From Marinobacterium sp. (GTDB taxonomy: Bacteria; Pseudomonadota; Gammaproteobacteria; Pseudomonadales; Balneatricaceae): a stretch of DNA of 64,000 bases. The position numbers were made by a program, and so were the translations under genes. The notes beneath the pieces are model-generated. The model saw only the letters and a list, made by a program, of their open reading frames with translations. It made no database searches and had not been told where the DNA came from. The stretch covers positions 1 to 64,000 of the forward strand of contig JAUWAC010000003.1 in assembly GCA_030602245.1 (NCBI GenBank). The letters run 5' to 3'. Positions 1 to 10,100 of this stretch are shown here, piece after piece. Each line of letters begins with the position of its first letter. The stretch's first letter is position 1.

Positions 1-137
1 TGATTCCGGCATCGTGACCGGTGATTCCGGAAAAACGCCCGAAATCGGTCACGATAAAACGGAATGAGCGGTCACGATCAACCGGAACAGGCGGTCACGT
101 TCAAACGGAATGGGCGGTCACGATGGGCCGGAATATG
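1..137. mobile_element. Repeat array, probable end of an IS21-family-like element
   Basis: Four tandem 23-bp units start at 46, 69, 92 and 115. Each begins CGGTCACG and carries a CGGAA core. Bases 1-30 contain the same motif in inverted orientation (ATTCCGG...CGTGACCG). Multiple terminal repeats of this kind are known from IS21-family elements of Pseudomonas-like bacteria, but the istA/istB genes would lie left of the window, so the family is an inference. The array interrupts the helicase gene whose stop codon falls inside it. Confidence 0.5.
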
Positions 138-1518
138 CACCAGTATCCTGCGCAGCTTCCTGCGATAATGGCTCACGCAAGGTGCCGACAATACGACGCA
201 GCTCCCGCGACCAGAGCTGCAGGCGCAACTGTACAAAGGGCCGCCCGACCTCATCACGGGCATGGGCCAGTAACGACAGCAACGCGATCAGCACCTGCTC
301 GGGCTGGCGCTCAAACACCTTGGGAATCTGCGCTGCCAAGCGCTGCACCAGCGTCTTGAACGTGGGCGTCCCCTGTCCCAGTTTGAGTTGCCGTAACAGG
401 TTGGCCAGCTGACCATGCTGCTTCAGCTCCATCCCCAGGCGAATACGGCCTGCCATGGACTCAAGCGGCTCATCCGGCTGCTTGCAGAAAAACAGCGCAT
501 AGGCCTGCTCCAGATAAGGGTACAGCCCCTGCTGCAATGCCTGATTTAGCCCGTCCGGCCCAATCTGCGGGTTCAGGCTCAAAAAGGCGATATTGTCGAG
601 GAACTCGGCTTCACTTTTGCGCTGCTCGGCAATCACGGACTCGCGCGGGAAAGGGCTGGAGAAGATATCGGACGCATACCCCAACAGCCCCTGAATGCTG
701 TCATCGCCGCCCAGCGTAGCGGACGTTCCCACACAGATCAGCTGCTCGGCCGACATATCAAAACGCGCACGCAAACGACGAATCAGCAGCGACAGATCGG
801 TACCCTGCGCACCGTCAAAGGTATGCAACTCGTCCACCACCAGATAACGCAGCGTCTCTGCGCCATTGTGCGCCCACAAGGGCTGATCCTTGGGCCGCAT
901 CAGCAGGTAATCGAGCATCTTGTAGTTGGTCAGCAGCACATCGGGCGGGTTCTTGCGCAGCGTCTCCTTATCAGTGATGACCTGATCGGCACTCATGCTG
1001 CGCGTACCCTGGCCATCGCCACCGACAAACAACCCGACCCTCAGCCCCTTCAACGCCGGCTGACCGTGAATCACCTCGGCAAACCGCTTGGCCTGATCGG
1101 TGGCCAGCGCATTCATCGGATAGATCACAATCGCTTTAATGCCGGCACTCTTGGCGCGCTGACAATGATCCAGAACCGGATAGAGGAAACACTCTGTCTT
1201 GCCGGACCCGGTGCCTGTTGCCACCAGTGTATTGGACGCCAGCCGATCCGAGGCAAGCCGCTGCCAGGCCTGCTCCTGATGAGCGTAGGGCGGATACTCC
1301 GTTTCAAAGCCACGGAAGAAGTCTCGGCCGGCGGAGCCGCTTAGAAAGGGCAGCCCGATAGAGACATAGGGTCCCTTGATAAAGGCCTCGCCATTTTGCT
1401 GCTCTTCCACGAGACGCCGAAACTCGCCCTTGAACGGAGCAGTTTCGGTTTCATAACCAGTGACAATGAACTCCTTGAGTGCCGCGGCGACTTCACTGGC
1501 TAACAGGCCGGGTATCAT
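118..1518 (-). pseudogene. N-terminal fragment of a DruE-like DUF1998-type helicase
   Basis: This is a 466-aa superfamily 2 helicase fragment. It has Walker A GTGSGKT at residues 102-108, a DELH box near residue 229 and motif III (GTSATLGG). The N-terminus (MIPGLL..., then FIKGPYVSIGLPF) fits the family of very large helicases with C-terminal DUF1998 that includes DruE of Druantia. Full-length members exceed 1500 aa, so this copy lacks the second RecA domain and everything after it. The reading frame ends within the 23-bp repeat array, so insertion of a mobile element is the likely cause. Assignment to DruE rather than another DUF1998 helicase is an inference; the N-terminus does not look like DrmA of DISARM. 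Confidence 0.6.
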
Positions 1519-1549
1519 GTGAGTTCCTTCTCAAATCAGTTTTAAATAG

Positions 1550-1936
1550 TTATACGTGCCGGATAGGTCCAGGGTACTGGGCAACCAAGGCATCTGCCGT
1601 GAGCAGCAAAAACCCTTCTGCTTCTGCCTGTGCCACCAGCAAGCGATCGAAGGGATCTTTATGAATGGGTGGTAGGTGCGCAACACCAAGCGTATGTGCT
1701 GAAGTAATGCTAAGCTCGTCGTAGCCGTTATCGACAAGCCCACGTCGCAGCAGGTGCGGGTCTACATGAAAATCCTGACGCTGCAGGCTGTTTTTGATCA
1801 CCACCTCCCAAATGCTGGCAGCACTGAAGTAGAGCCGATTACCCGGATCATTGATCAAGTCGGCAGCCTCGGCCGGTAGCTTGTCAGACCCGGCGGCCGC
1901 CCAGAGTAGAAGATGGGTATCCAGTAGCAGATTCAC
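1550..1936 (-). CDS. PIN-domain toxin (VapC-like ribonuclease)
   Basis: The 128-aa PIN-domain protein starts at a GTG one base after the stop of the upstream antitoxin. The N-terminal LLLDTHLLLWAA motif supplies the first catalytic aspartate, and DPFDRLLVAQA and LLTAD supply the C-terminal acidic residues. PIN toxins of this subgroup, paired with Phd-type antitoxins, cleave RNA. The open frame extends far upstream, but that part overlaps the antitoxin in another frame, so the GTG at 1936 is chosen. The gene sits between zorD and the broken DruE-like gene, as toxin-antitoxin cassettes often do in defence islands. Confidence 0.85.
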   Translation of the reverse strand: MNLLLDTHLLLWAAAGSDKLPAEAADLINDPGNRLYFSAASIWEVVIKNSLQRQDFHVDPHLLRRGLVDNGYDELSITSAHTLGVAHLPPIHKDPFDRLLVAQAEAEGFLLLTADALVAQYPGPIRHV

Positions 1937-1937
1937 T

Positions 1938-2177
1938 TCAGACCCCAAACATCTTGGCGATTTCATCCTCACCCATACGATCGAAGTCGTCCGGGATCTC
2001 CAACTGTCCTGCCAGAAAACCGATGCGTTTTTGCTGACTTGGCTCGGGGCTATCAATGGCGGTAACGCGCACCACAGGCTTGCCTGCTTTGGCGATAATA
2101 AAACTTTCACCTTGCTGAGCGCGGGCAACCAACTGAGACAGTCGCGTTTTAGCCTCATGCATGTTGACGGATTCCAT
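1938..2177 (-). CDS. Phd/YefM-family antitoxin
   Basis: This 79-aa protein has the typical Phd start (MESVNMHEAKTRLSQLVARA), followed by the GESFIIAKAGKPVVRV strand that forms the DNA-binding fold. The acidic C-terminal tail (PDDFDRMGEDEIAKMFGV) is the usual toxin-binding part. It neutralises the PIN toxin encoded one base downstream and probably autorepresses the operon. Bases 2178-2261 between it and zorD contain short GTTTAGTTAGCTTAG direct repeats that could be the operator; this is an inference. Confidence 0.87.
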   Translation of the reverse strand: MESVNMHEAKTRLSQLVARAQQGESFIIAKAGKPVVRVTAIDSPEPSQQKRIGFLAGQLEIPDDFDRMGEDEIAKMFGV

Positions 2178-2261
2178 GGTAAACCTCGCATTAGTTTAGT
2201 TAGCTTAGTCTAGCACTAGCCAGTACTGCCCGGACAACCCTTGCCAGAACATGAGTTGCCT

Positions 2262-5200
2262 TCACAGCCCCATTGACTTCACCATTTCTGCTTCGCTCAC
2301 CGGCTCAGGCGTCACGACGGCATCTTTAAGCATCAGCTTACTGCTTAACAAGCGATCGAGATTTACGTCAAAAGAATCGTATTCAGGATGCAAGGCCGCT
2401 GGCAAATGGACAAAGACATCACGCGTTTGTCCAATTCGATACACCCGATCCGTCGCCTGAGCTTCTTTGGCCGGGTTCCAGTGCCGCTCCACATGGATGA
2501 CATGGTTCGCCCCCACCACTGTGAGTCCGACGCCCGCCGCTACGGGTGACATGATGATAATATTGAAGCCCTGCACTACTTCGAAATCTTCGATCATGCT
2601 TTTACGGGTGAGAATCTCCTTCTTACCCTGCACCGCAGCTGTATCCCCGTTGATGATGTGGATGCTCAGCCCATATATCTGATCCAGCCATAGCTTCAGC
2701 AATCGCTGCATCTGTTTGGTAACCAGAAACAGAATCACCTTTTCACCAAGGGCTCGAATGTTATCGAGTTGCTCAAGAAGCACCTTCAGTTTGGCTGATT
2801 CAGACATCACCGAACGGCACTGATCTGCTCCCTGAACCAGCAATGAAGATGCTTCCTGCAAGCGAGGATGCAAAGACAGCATTCTCAATTGCTGAAGAGC
2901 CGCTAATGCACGCCCGCGCATGTCCTCGACTGCCGATTGCTCACGGTACTGGTTGAGAACGGCATCATAAGCTGCGAGTTGCGCCCCCTGCATTACGGCC
3001 GCCATATCTTTGGACAGTTGCAAGTTTGGGGTACCCGCGTGGGCAAACGCAGACCGGATATATTTTACTGGAAGGCCCTCCAGTTGATCCTCTTTGATCC
3101 TGCGCAGCATAAAGCCCTCCACTGCATCACGCAGTTGCGCACCGATTCGACGCCGAACCTCATCACGCTCATCGTCCGACGCCTTATTGATAGGCATAAT
3201 CCATTGGTCACGAAAATGCTGCCAACTGCCCAAAAGGCCTGGCTGAGCGGTATCCATCAAACACCAAAAATCTCCTAGACTGTTCTCTACCGGGGTGCCT
3301 GTTGCCAATAGCTTAAAATCAGCTTTAAGCCCCTTGGCTGCTCGGGTCTGTACGGTATTGGGATTTTTGATGTTCTGCGCCTCATCAAAGACGATTACGC
3401 CCCAATCGATGACGCACATGGAGAACTGGTAATCACGGAGTGTCTGGTACGTGGTCAAAACGAGGCGCCGATCCATATCCAGTCGGTGAATACCAGCACC
3501 GGAACCGATCTGTAACGCATAACGGATATCGCTCTCGTTCATCGTATCGTCTTCGTCCAGTGCTGCCAGTTGCACGGACTCACGCTCGGCGCCTTTAACC
3601 CGGAACTCTTTGAGATCTCGCCCGGACTGCAAAACCTTCACATCCCGAAACGGACTTTCACGAAACGTATTGGTGATTTCCTGTTCCCAGTTTTCCAACA
3701 GGCTCAGTGGTGCAACCACTAGTACTGGCTTTTGTGTCTTACCGGCAGCCTTCTGCAAGCGCATATATTCGCTTAACATCACCAGGGTCATGAAGGTCTT
3801 GCCCAAGCCCATATCATCGGCCAGCAAGGCACCCTGAACGCGATACATATCATTATGGTCATCCCGCAGTGCCCTGCTCAGCAGACGAAGCATCCAGTCG
3901 ATTCCCTCGATCTGGTGGCGAAAGGGCGTACGCAGTAAACGCGACCAATCAACGTCCACGGCATCTGCACTCTTGATCTTGTCACGCAGCGACTGACTGA
4001 CTTGTTCCGCTCCACGCAACAGAACGGTAACCCGTTCTTTCTTCTGAGGCTCATCCTCTGCTTGGCTGGGCACCACCTGCTCAGGCTGACATATTTCGCG
4101 CTCTATTTTCTCGAGCACTTGCTCAACTCTGGAGTCATCGCCGATATCAAAAAGCTCACCGTTGAACTCGATGCTGTCGGCCCCCTGCTGGCGAGCTGAA
4201 GCGAGCTTCTGTCTGAAGCTATCGAGCTCTTCTTCGCATGCGATATTTCTTTGCAGCGCCTCGGGTGGTTGAGGCCGCCCACCGGTAGCAAACCAATCAC
4301 GTTTTTGTTCATCCAGCGGTCCGAAATCCATATGCTGCAGTTTTCCCACCCCCAAAACTCGGATAGAAAAACCCAAATCCAGATCCACAAGCGAAGCATC
4401 CAGAAAGGCACTTGGCGTTCTGAAAAACTCTTCTACCTTGTCTGCTGGGATTCGCCTACAACCCAACACCTCCCGAACGGCAGCGATTTTTTCCCGCTCC
4501 AGTAACACCAGCCGGTTATCGACTCGCAGCACGCCGCCTTCATTACTGAGATCAAGCTGACTCCATCGATTATTCAACTGATCTGGTGTGGAGCCATCCC
4601 CCAATGAAGGACATAACTCCAAGCTCCCATCCGGTAGCTTGGTCGCAATCACACCCACATTGTTCGGCACCACCACTTCAAGCGCATTGAAATTGCTCAG
4701 ATCCAGCGTCATACCGCTGCGTCTGGCGGTTTGCAGAAGCGCCATCAAACGCAGATTCTCGGCCTCATCACGTGCCTCCGGGGCCAAGCTTTGGTGATGC
4801 TCAAGCGCTTGCAGTGCGAGCAGTTCAGCGGGCCTCAACCGATAAACACGATTATTGCCAAATGACAAAAAGGGACCCTGACGCTGAAAAGGATGCTCAT
4901 CGCCATCAAGCACGATAAACATATGCACTGCAAAGCTGGATTTCCGAGTATGGCCGCTAATCTGAGTTGCAAATGCGCCCGGGTAATTCGGCGGCAGCTG
5001 CAACAGCTCAGCCTGCTCATCATCTAATGCGACCACTGCTTCAGATGTCAGGCGATAGCCATTCGGTAACTCATCCGCATTGCCCTGCTCCTGCAACATC
5101 TGCAAGACCACGGTTTGCATCAAATGGACCGGCGTGCCCTTTCCCAACCTCAGCTGCTGCATGACAGCGGGCTCGGTATAAAATACGAGTCCTTCGGAAT

Positions 5201-5294
5201 CGGCGTATTGAAGCAAGCCATTTCCAGTCAGTTTTTTATTTTTATCTCCAAAAATCAATGAAGCCAAAGTAGATTTAAGAAGACCCTTTATCAC
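2262..5294 (-). CDS. zorD: Zorya ZorD, SNF2-family helicase/nuclease
   Basis: This 1010-aa SNF2-type protein is the last gene of the zorABCD operon. Walker A (LLADDMGLGKT) lies near residues 490-500, the DEAQ box (VIVFDEAQNIKNP) near 635, motif III (LLATGTPVENSLGDF) after it, and the C-terminal RecA domain ends with the SNF2 signature ATDRVYRIGQ. In type I Zorya, ZorD is the cytosolic effector that degrades invading phage DNA after the ZorAB motor senses infection. The start codon overlaps the zorC stop by 4 nt, so the two are translationally coupled. The length fits type I ZorD (about 1000-1100 aa). Confidence 0.9.
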   Translation of the reverse strand: MIKGLLKSTLASLIFGDKNKKLTGNGLLQYADSEGLVFYTEPAVMQQLRLGKGTPVHLMQTVVLQMLQEQGNADELPNGYRLTSEAVVALDDEQAELLQLPPNYPGAFATQISGHTRKSSFAVHMFIVLDGDEHPFQRQGPFLSFGNNRVYRLRPAELLALQALEHHQSLAPEARDEAENLRLMALLQTARRSGMTLDLSNFNALEVVVPNNVGVIATKLPDGSLELCPSLGDGSTPDQLNNRWSQLDLSNEGGVLRVDNRLVLLEREKIAAVREVLGCRRIPADKVEEFFRTPSAFLDASLVDLDLGFSIRVLGVGKLQHMDFGPLDEQKRDWFATGGRPQPPEALQRNIACEEELDSFRQKLASARQQGADSIEFNGELFDIGDDSRVEQVLEKIEREICQPEQVVPSQAEDEPQKKERVTVLLRGAEQVSQSLRDKIKSADAVDVDWSRLLRTPFRHQIEGIDWMLRLLSRALRDDHNDMYRVQGALLADDMGLGKTFMTLVMLSEYMRLQKAAGKTQKPVLVVAPLSLLENWEQEITNTFRESPFRDVKVLQSGRDLKEFRVKGAERESVQLAALDEDDTMNESDIRYALQIGSGAGIHRLDMDRRLVLTTYQTLRDYQFSMCVIDWGVIVFDEAQNIKNPNTVQTRAAKGLKADFKLLATGTPVENSLGDFWCLMDTAQPGLLGSWQHFRDQWIMPINKASDDERDEVRRRIGAQLRDAVEGFMLRRIKEDQLEGLPVKYIRSAFAHAGTPNLQLSKDMAAVMQGAQLAAYDAVLNQYREQSAVEDMRGRALAALQQLRMLSLHPRLQEASSLLVQGADQCRSVMSESAKLKVLLEQLDNIRALGEKVILFLVTKQMQRLLKLWLDQIYGLSIHIINGDTAAVQGKKEILTRKSMIEDFEVVQGFNIIIMSPVAAGVGLTVVGANHVIHVERHWNPAKEAQATDRVYRIGQTRDVFVHLPAALHPEYDSFDVNLDRLLSSKLMLKDAVVTPEPVSEAEMVKSMGL

Positions 5295-7138
5295 TGGAAT
5301 AGCCCCTTATCTTTCAAGCTGTCGGATTTTTCAGATTTAATTTTCCACCTGAAATTTTTATCCTGAGCACAATACTGGGAAAGCTCTCGATTTATCGTAT
5401 TTATAATCTCACTATTTGATGTTTTGAGCACATACGCCATGCTCCTGACATCAGCTGCACCGTTGTAATGCAAATAGCTTAATATAGATATAGCCAGCTT
5501 TGATAACGGCTGCGTTTCGGTCGATTGAACACTTCTATTAGCGACACTCACATCGTTTTTTACCGTCTGATGCGATGCGTCTTCTCCGCTCTTGCGATCA
5601 AATCGCAAGTGAGTTTTATTAGCCCTGACAACCGGCATGCCAAAAAATCTAATATACTGACTATATTCTTTTTGGCCAAGCAGTCTTTCAAGATCCAAAG
5701 CAATTCCGTGATTTGCCAGAAACTCAAAAACCTTATTTTGCCAACTCCTTGGGCTATGTACAATCGCTGCATAAGGCGCGGATGCACCATATTCCTTTTT
5801 ATAATTCTCAGGAACTACGAATGTTAAATCATGGTGCGATAGAGATTTTACATCGTAGCTATAAACCTTTTCATCAGGTGGCGCGAGATAAACCCACATT
5901 TTGAAGCTATGCGAACCTTCAACAATACAAAAATCCCCACAGTCTATATATATAACCGCCTTATCACTCATACCGTTTTCATTGGTGAGCTGTACATAGC
6001 TGGTTTTGAGTTCACTCCCCAGGATTTTCTTTACGATATGTGCGGCTTTATTGCCCAACATTAATCGAGTCCGGCGTACCAGCTTCAGTTTATCCAACCC
6101 CTCCAGGAAACGCTGGCGAGCCGGGAACATTCGTTGCAGATCCTCTTTGCCACTTTCTCGGCCGTACTGCTCCAATGCCTTCAGAAAGAGTCTGAGATCC
6201 TCTTTCGCCAGCCAGCTTCTGACCCTTTCAATCCGGGCTTCGCCCAAGGGCCTCCACCACTCACGATAGCTGGTCGCAGTGCTGGCTATACGAGGATCAC
6301 CGGCCATATCCATAATGAAATTCTGCCAATTTTCACCGGGATCGCCTTCTGCTCGGTCAATCAACAGCTCCAGCGCGGCGTGCCCAATACGCTTATCGCC
6401 CTGATAGGGCGCCTTACAGACAGAAGGCTTCAACAGTTCGGCAAATACGTCATCATATTGACCAAGCGGTAACTCCTTGAGGGTATTCAGATAATAGTGG
6501 GCACGGCAGATGTCGGCGTATCGTCCCGTATCAAGCCCGCGTAACTCGAAGTCCACAAAAGCCTCAGCCAATTCCCGGTTTTCAGCGCGTAAATACTGAA
6601 CCAGCCGCATGGGCCCATCCACAGACAATAACCAAGGCGCTTCTGCATGCAGAATAGCGAGTACATCCCGAGAATCAGGCTGCCGACGGACTACGGATCG
6701 ACGATCCAGCTGTATTTTGATCACCTGTTCCAGATCATCGCGCAACCCGGCTTCTTGCTGATCGAGCTGATCAAACTCCCTGAAGTACAGCGTAATAAGA
6801 TTGTGCAAGGTCATGATGCCCAATGTTGGCTGTTGCATGGCCACCAGCGACTCAAGCAGTTTCCGGTTCAACAATCGGCGACGAAAATCACCATCTTCCA
6901 GCCAAAGCTGGGTTAACGCACGGGCACCCACCCGTTTCTTGAGCAGCTCTGGTAACTGCCGAAAATCCCCGCTGCGGGACATCTGCATGAACTGCGCGAT
7001 AATCTGCTGAAACAGGTCACCCTTACCGGCGCGCGCTTCCAGCTGATGCACCGCGCTTAGCAACACATTCCAATTTTCCAGCGTTGCCGGTTTCCAATCG
7101 AGCCTGAGCGCTTCAGGTGCAGGCAGACTCAGCTTCAC
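5291..7138 (-). CDS. zorC: Zorya ZorC, EH-signature protein
   Basis: The 615-aa protein lies between zorB and zorD with 4-nt overlaps on both sides. Type I Zorya encodes here an EH-signature-domain protein that couples the membrane motor to the effector and binds DNA. I recognise it by position, length and the helical middle part around residues 290-380 (REWWRPLGEARIER, then RQRFLEGLDKL). The C-terminal third, about 5300-6000, is visibly more AT-rich than the flanking genes, which suggests a separately acquired or fast-evolving segment. No membrane segment or signal peptide is visible. Confidence 0.83.
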   Translation of the reverse strand: MKLSLPAPEALRLDWKPATLENWNVLLSAVHQLEARAGKGDLFQQIIAQFMQMSRSGDFRQLPELLKKRVGARALTQLWLEDGDFRRRLLNRKLLESLVAMQQPTLGIMTLHNLITLYFREFDQLDQQEAGLRDDLEQVIKIQLDRRSVVRRQPDSRDVLAILHAEAPWLLSVDGPMRLVQYLRAENRELAEAFVDFELRGLDTGRYADICRAHYYLNTLKELPLGQYDDVFAELLKPSVCKAPYQGDKRIGHAALELLIDRAEGDPGENWQNFIMDMAGDPRIASTATSYREWWRPLGEARIERVRSWLAKEDLRLFLKALEQYGRESGKEDLQRMFPARQRFLEGLDKLKLVRRTRLMLGNKAAHIVKKILGSELKTSYVQLTNENGMSDKAVIYIDCGDFCIVEGSHSFKMWVYLAPPDEKVYSYDVKSLSHHDLTFVVPENYKKEYGASAPYAAIVHSPRSWQNKVFEFLANHGIALDLERLLGQKEYSQYIRFFGMPVVRANKTHLRFDRKSGEDASHQTVKNDVSVANRSVQSTETQPLSKLAISILSYLHYNGAADVRSMAYVLKTSNSEIINTINRELSQYCAQDKNFRWKIKSEKSDSLKDKGLFQ

Positions 7139-7899
7139 TGTGTCACCTCCTCCAGCCGCTCACTGATGCGTTTATACTCAGCACTACCGGGCCGACGGAT
7201 GGTAAAGCGTATATCGATTCGCCGGTTGGCCCGGTATTCTTCCTCCGTTTCCTGAACGTCCGTGACCGGCCGAGTAGGTCCATAGCCACTGACCGAAAAC
7301 AGCAGCTGCTGATCCTTGTTTTTAAGCTCAGACAAACGAAATTCTGACGGTAACTTGTCGCCCCAGAGCTGCCAGAGCGAGATGGCACGAAATGCAGACA
7401 ATCCCCAATTGCCCTTACCCATGAAACCGTTCAATGGGCGGTTATCCGTATGCCCTTCCACAAATATCGTATCCAGATACTCAATACGGTTATCCCGATT
7501 GATTACCTCACTGAGTACCTCACCGATCTCCAGCGCTGTCTCCTGATAATCCGGCCCGATCTCATACCTGGCCGTGCCGAACCCCAGAATATCGTTGGGG
7601 ATACTCAGCACCGTATCATTTTCACTGACGGTGACCCGGATCCCTCTCTGCTGTAACAGATCAGCCGCTTCGTGAAGAATCGTTCGGCGTACCTGCTCTG
7701 CCTGTTGCAGCTCCTGTATTTCCTCATTGAACTCCTGCTGCTGCTCCCTCAACTCTTCTCGGATTTCCATCAGTTGGATAATCAACGCCACGGAAGCCAA
7801 AATGAAGATGATCAGCAGCGCCGACATCACATCGGAAAACGACATCCAGTAGGGATTCTCCTCATCCACCCGGGCCGAGGTTTTCTTGTACACGCGCAT
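7135..7899 (-). CDS. zorB: Zorya ZorB, MotB/OmpA-like stator subunit
   Basis: This 254-aa protein has a short cytoplasmic N-terminus and one transmembrane helix (residues 25-43) preceded by Asp23 in YWMSFSDVMSALL, the equivalent of the proton-carrying aspartate of MotB. A coiled coil follows (45-75), then a periplasmic OmpA-like peptidoglycan-binding domain with VEGHTDNRPL near residue 149 and NRRIDIRF near the end. It forms the ZorA5B2 inner-membrane ion-driven motor with ZorA. It overlaps zorA by one base and zorC by four. Confidence 0.93.
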   Translation of the reverse strand: MRVYKKTSARVDEENPYWMSFSDVMSALLIIFILASVALIIQLMEIREELREQQQEFNEEIQELQQAEQVRRTILHEAADLLQQRGIRVTVSENDTVLSIPNDILGFGTARYEIGPDYQETALEIGEVLSEVINRDNRIEYLDTIFVEGHTDNRPLNGFMGKGNWGLSAFRAISLWQLWGDKLPSEFRLSELKNKDQQLLFSVSGYGPTRPVTDVQETEEEYRANRRIDIRFTIRRPGSAEYKRISERLEEVTQ

Positions 7900-10034
7900 T
7901 ATCGTTTTTGCTCCAGATCATCCACGAGGCCACTGATGGCACTGACCGTACGGCGCATCTGATCCGCAAACTGCAGCGTGGTCTCGTTCCACTGCTCCAT
8001 GCGCTCCGATACCTGAGTCCGCACTTCATGGGCATAACTGCGCAGCCACTCATCGGCCTGTTTTTCGATCGCCTCCACCTGCTGTCGAAGCGTAGTCCCC
8101 AGTCCCTGGAACTCCTGTCTAACCCCCTGCAGGAAAGTCTGCTGGTGCTGTTGCAACGACTCGAAACCATGTTCGGCCGAAGCAGCTGCCTGCTGGAACT
8201 GTTTCACCGCTTCCGTCAGCTCCGCCTGCAATAGCTTGAGCGTCTGTGCCTGCTCGCCGACCTGCCCGGCCAGCATCCGGTTCTGCTCTCCAGCCTGTTC
8301 CAGACTGCTCGTCACCGCATGCAAACGTGCATCCAGCACATCAGTCGCCTGCTTCAGATTGGTTGACAGCAGACCAAGCTGCGTCGAACTGCTGTTCATA
8401 TGCTGGCTGCTGTTTTCCACTGCCTGCGTCACGGCTGCCAGTTCACGCATCAACTGCTGATGCTGATCGGCCATTCGCGCCATCTGCTGCTGCGCCAGCT
8501 GGGTACCTTCGGTCACAGCGGCCAGCAGTTGCTGCTGTTTTGCAGTCAACGCTTCCAGCTGACCGCGGAAACGCGCATCCAGCTCGCTGTCGCGCTCGGC
8601 CGCGGCTTCGAGATGCCGCGTCAGCACGCTGTCCATGCCGGCGACCGTATTATCAAAGGCTTGTCCCAAGCGACTCTGCTGCTCCTGTGCCGCAGCCTGC
8701 AGGGCACTGATCTGTTCCTGAGAGCTGGTGCCAAAAGCCGACAGTTGACTCTGCAGGCCCTCCAGCATCTGCTGATAAGACGCCTGCTGCGCTTGTGCCC
8801 GCTGTTGCTCAGCCGCTGCAGACTGCTCAAACTGCTCGGCGACCTTACTGCCGAGCTGCGCCAGCAACTGATTAAACTTGCTTTCCATCTGCTCCTGACG
8901 CTGAATCGCATCCTCGCGCTGTTGTTCAAGCAGGTGCGCAAACTCCTGAGCCGTTGTTTCCGTGTGCTCACGCGCGCGTTTCTGCTGCTCATTCAACTGC
9001 GTAAACAGGGTTTCCATCTGCTGAGCCATGCTGCCCAGCGCGGTGCGCACATCTGCGGCAGCCCCCTGCATCAGGGCCCCCTGCTGGCTGCCTGCCGACT
9101 TGACTCCATCCATGAAATCCGTCACCAGCTTCTCCAGCACGGCGGTTGATTGCTGGCTGGCGTTGTTAACCAGCGTCTGGATAGCCGGCGCCATTACATT
9201 ATTCAGCGCATCCGTAAATGCCTGCTGCATCGAATCGCTGATACCGGCAACAGTTTCCTGCAGGCGACTGCCGATCCGCTCATGCAGTTCCTGCAAGGCT
9301 TCCTTGCTATCATCCGTCGCCGCCGCAATCTGGACCAGCGACTGCTCTGCAGGGAGACGCGGGTAGAGGAAATCGATCTCCTGCTGTAAAGCACGAATTC
9401 TGGCCAGGGCACCACGCTCAATCAGCTTCTCGAACATATTCAGGAACAAGCTGAGGCCCACCCCCCATACGGAGGTCATGAACGCCACGGCCGCACCGTT
9501 GATCATGGCTGACACGCCTGATTTGAGTGCATCGATCTCATCGGCATCAATCTGCAGATCCGTGAGGCCGAGGGTCAGGCCAATAAAAGTCCCGAGCACC
9601 CCGATAGCGGTCAGGAACGAGGGTGCCGCCGATAACAGGCGGCTGGAGGTCAGGCCATAAGCCAGCGTCGTACTGTTGAAAAAGTGTTCAGCATCGAGCG
9701 TATTGGACAGCCGGGTCTTATCCGCCGAATACACCAGACTCTCATCGAACTCGCGCCAGAGCGCTCCCGTCTCCTCCGGATCTTGCTCCAGTGCCTTTTC
9801 CAGTGTCGCCTTGCGGTTTTGTGCCAGGGCTTCACGGTCCTGCCCATCAATAAGACCTCGTACGCGCTTCAGGCGCCTCATGAAACGACTGCGATGAAAA
9901 ATCACCAGTCCCACGCACAATGCCGTGATACCGACCATGAACAGCCAGAACCAGATACCCAGTTCCTGAGTCTGGAACCCGGGTTCGGTGATCAATTCAA
10001 AACGGGGCAATAAATGATTAAGCAATTCCCACAT
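7899..10034 (-). CDS. zorA: Zorya ZorA, MotA/TolQ/ExbB-like motor subunit with long tail
   Basis: The 711-aa protein is the first zor gene. Transmembrane segments lie at about 27-46, 137-158 (FLTAIGVLGTFIGLTLGL) and 174-199, which is the MotA/TolQ/ExbB core. Residues 210-700 form a very long Gln/Ala/Glu-rich helix, the intracellular tail that in type I Zorya transmits phage sensing to ZorC/ZorD. The long tail distinguishes it from TolQ or ExbB. A 66-nt gap separates it from the upstream methyltransferase gene, so zorABCD may be cotranscribed with the DISARM-like genes or use its own promoter there. Confidence 0.92.
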   Translation of the reverse strand: MWELLNHLLPRFELITEPGFQTQELGIWFWLFMVGITALCVGLVIFHRSRFMRRLKRVRGLIDGQDREALAQNRKATLEKALEQDPEETGALWREFDESLVYSADKTRLSNTLDAEHFFNSTTLAYGLTSSRLLSAAPSFLTAIGVLGTFIGLTLGLTDLQIDADEIDALKSGVSAMINGAAVAFMTSVWGVGLSLFLNMFEKLIERGALARIRALQQEIDFLYPRLPAEQSLVQIAAATDDSKEALQELHERIGSRLQETVAGISDSMQQAFTDALNNVMAPAIQTLVNNASQQSTAVLEKLVTDFMDGVKSAGSQQGALMQGAAADVRTALGSMAQQMETLFTQLNEQQKRAREHTETTAQEFAHLLEQQREDAIQRQEQMESKFNQLLAQLGSKVAEQFEQSAAAEQQRAQAQQASYQQMLEGLQSQLSAFGTSSQEQISALQAAAQEQQSRLGQAFDNTVAGMDSVLTRHLEAAAERDSELDARFRGQLEALTAKQQQLLAAVTEGTQLAQQQMARMADQHQQLMRELAAVTQAVENSSQHMNSSSTQLGLLSTNLKQATDVLDARLHAVTSSLEQAGEQNRMLAGQVGEQAQTLKLLQAELTEAVKQFQQAAASAEHGFESLQQHQQTFLQGVRQEFQGLGTTLRQQVEAIEKQADEWLRSYAHEVRTQVSERMEQWNETTLQFADQMRRTVSAISGLVDDLEQKR

Positions 10035-10100
10035 ATCTAATCCTTTAAACAGGTGTTAAACGCGTTCAAATAACATTCAGGGCAGTTTCACACGTCCGTC

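Noticed and set aside
118..1518. Helicase as DrmA of a complete DISARM
   Set aside because: The N-terminus does not resemble the start of DrmA proteins, no drmB or drmC follows, and the sequence fits the DruE/DUF1998 helicase type better.
7899..10034. ZorA-like protein as a TolQ/ExbB or MotA housekeeping protein
   Set aside because: The roughly 500-residue coiled tail and linkage to ZorB, ZorC and the SNF2 gene are specific to Zorya.
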